Shown: positions 26,067-26,108 of the stretch, one piece after another
How positions within the stretch are numbered: the first letter of the stretch is position 1
How the letters are laid out: each line of letters opens with the position of its first letter
Virus record (IMG/VR): IMGVR_UViG_3300032229_000191
Coordinates: 1 to 26,108 of that record
DNA from: a virus
Reading direction: 5' to 3' (one strand)
DNA: 26,108 nt
Program-made: the position numbers and the translations under genes
Notes under the pieces: model-generated
Databases searched by the model: none
What the model was told of the DNA's origin: nothing
The model's input: only the letters and a program-made list of their open reading frames with translations

Positions 26067-26108
26067 TTGGAACGATGTGAGTTTAGATAGATATCTTAAA
26101 CTACAAAA
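26032..26108 (+). CDS. N-terminal fragment of a further phage gene
   Basis: An open frame from ATG at 26032 runs off the window, giving MVQELTLHIPTDWNDVSLDR then YLKLQ. The pattern IPTSWxDVxLxQYxxL is one I have seen at the start of Bacteroidota-phage proteins near terminase and head genes. It overlaps the coiled-coil gene by 35 bases. Without the rest no function can be assigned; the phrase and coupled position support a real gene. Confidence 0.6.
   Translation, partial: MVQELTLHIPTDWNDVSLDRYLKLQ

Noticed and set aside
1-26108. Lysogeny genes, tRNA genes, insertion sequences
   Set aside because: I saw no integrase, repressor, transposase with terminal repeats, or cloverleaf-like sequence in the window; the only mobile-type genes are the two GIY-YIG nucleases.

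Overview
This window is most likely part of a tailed-phage (siphovirus-type) genome, or a closely related prophage, infecting a member of the Bacteroidota. The DNA is AT-rich and nearly every gene is on the + strand. Gene starts lack Shine-Dalgarno sequences, as in Bacteroidota. Several structural proteins look like families I know from Bacteroidota phages. Two promoters in the early region have the Bacteroidota TTTG-N20-TAnnTTTG layout. No integrase, repressor, tRNA or host gene is visible. Structural genes lie at both ends and both end genes are cut, so the window is probably one arc of a longer genome. I did not find a convincing major capsid protein; it may lie outside.

Layout. 1-18.8 kb is the virion module: the end of a candidate tail-tube protein, a strong terminator, a small structural protein, the portal, a neck protein, two tandem paralogues of a candidate tail-completion protein, a very large repetitive fibre protein (1893 aa), an HK97-gp10-like protein, two or three distal-tail/baseplate proteins, the tape measure, a three-part XkdF-type prohead protease fusion, and small accessory virion proteins. 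18.8-23.7 kb is the non-structural module: an antisense GIY-YIG homing endonuclease, a phage-encoded ribosomal protein bS21, a gene-poor stretch full of hairpins and AT-rich repeats, a GNAT-like protein, a 24-residue membrane peptide, a DnaA-box-containing hairpin, a winged-helix replication initiator, a zinc-finger GIY-YIG nuclease, small unknown genes and a sigma-70-like factor. 23.7-26.1 kb starts the packaging module: two unknown genes, small and large terminase, a coiled-coil protein and a truncated gene.

How it may work together. Non-structural genes appear to use host-type promoters, two of which share the 12-mer TTAGCTTTATAA. Five gaps that precede virion or packaging genes carry a different motif, centred on GTTATTA, and it is absent from the non-structural gaps. 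The sigma-like gene sits immediately before the packaging module and is the obvious candidate to read that motif. A bS21 that appears to keep the tyrosine Bacteroidota use to sequester the anti-Shine-Dalgarno suggests the phage also adjusts the host ribosome. Sigma factor, bS21 and the recurrent stop-T-ATG gene junctions together suggest takeover of both transcription and translation. This is an inference, and it is the most interesting aspect of the window.
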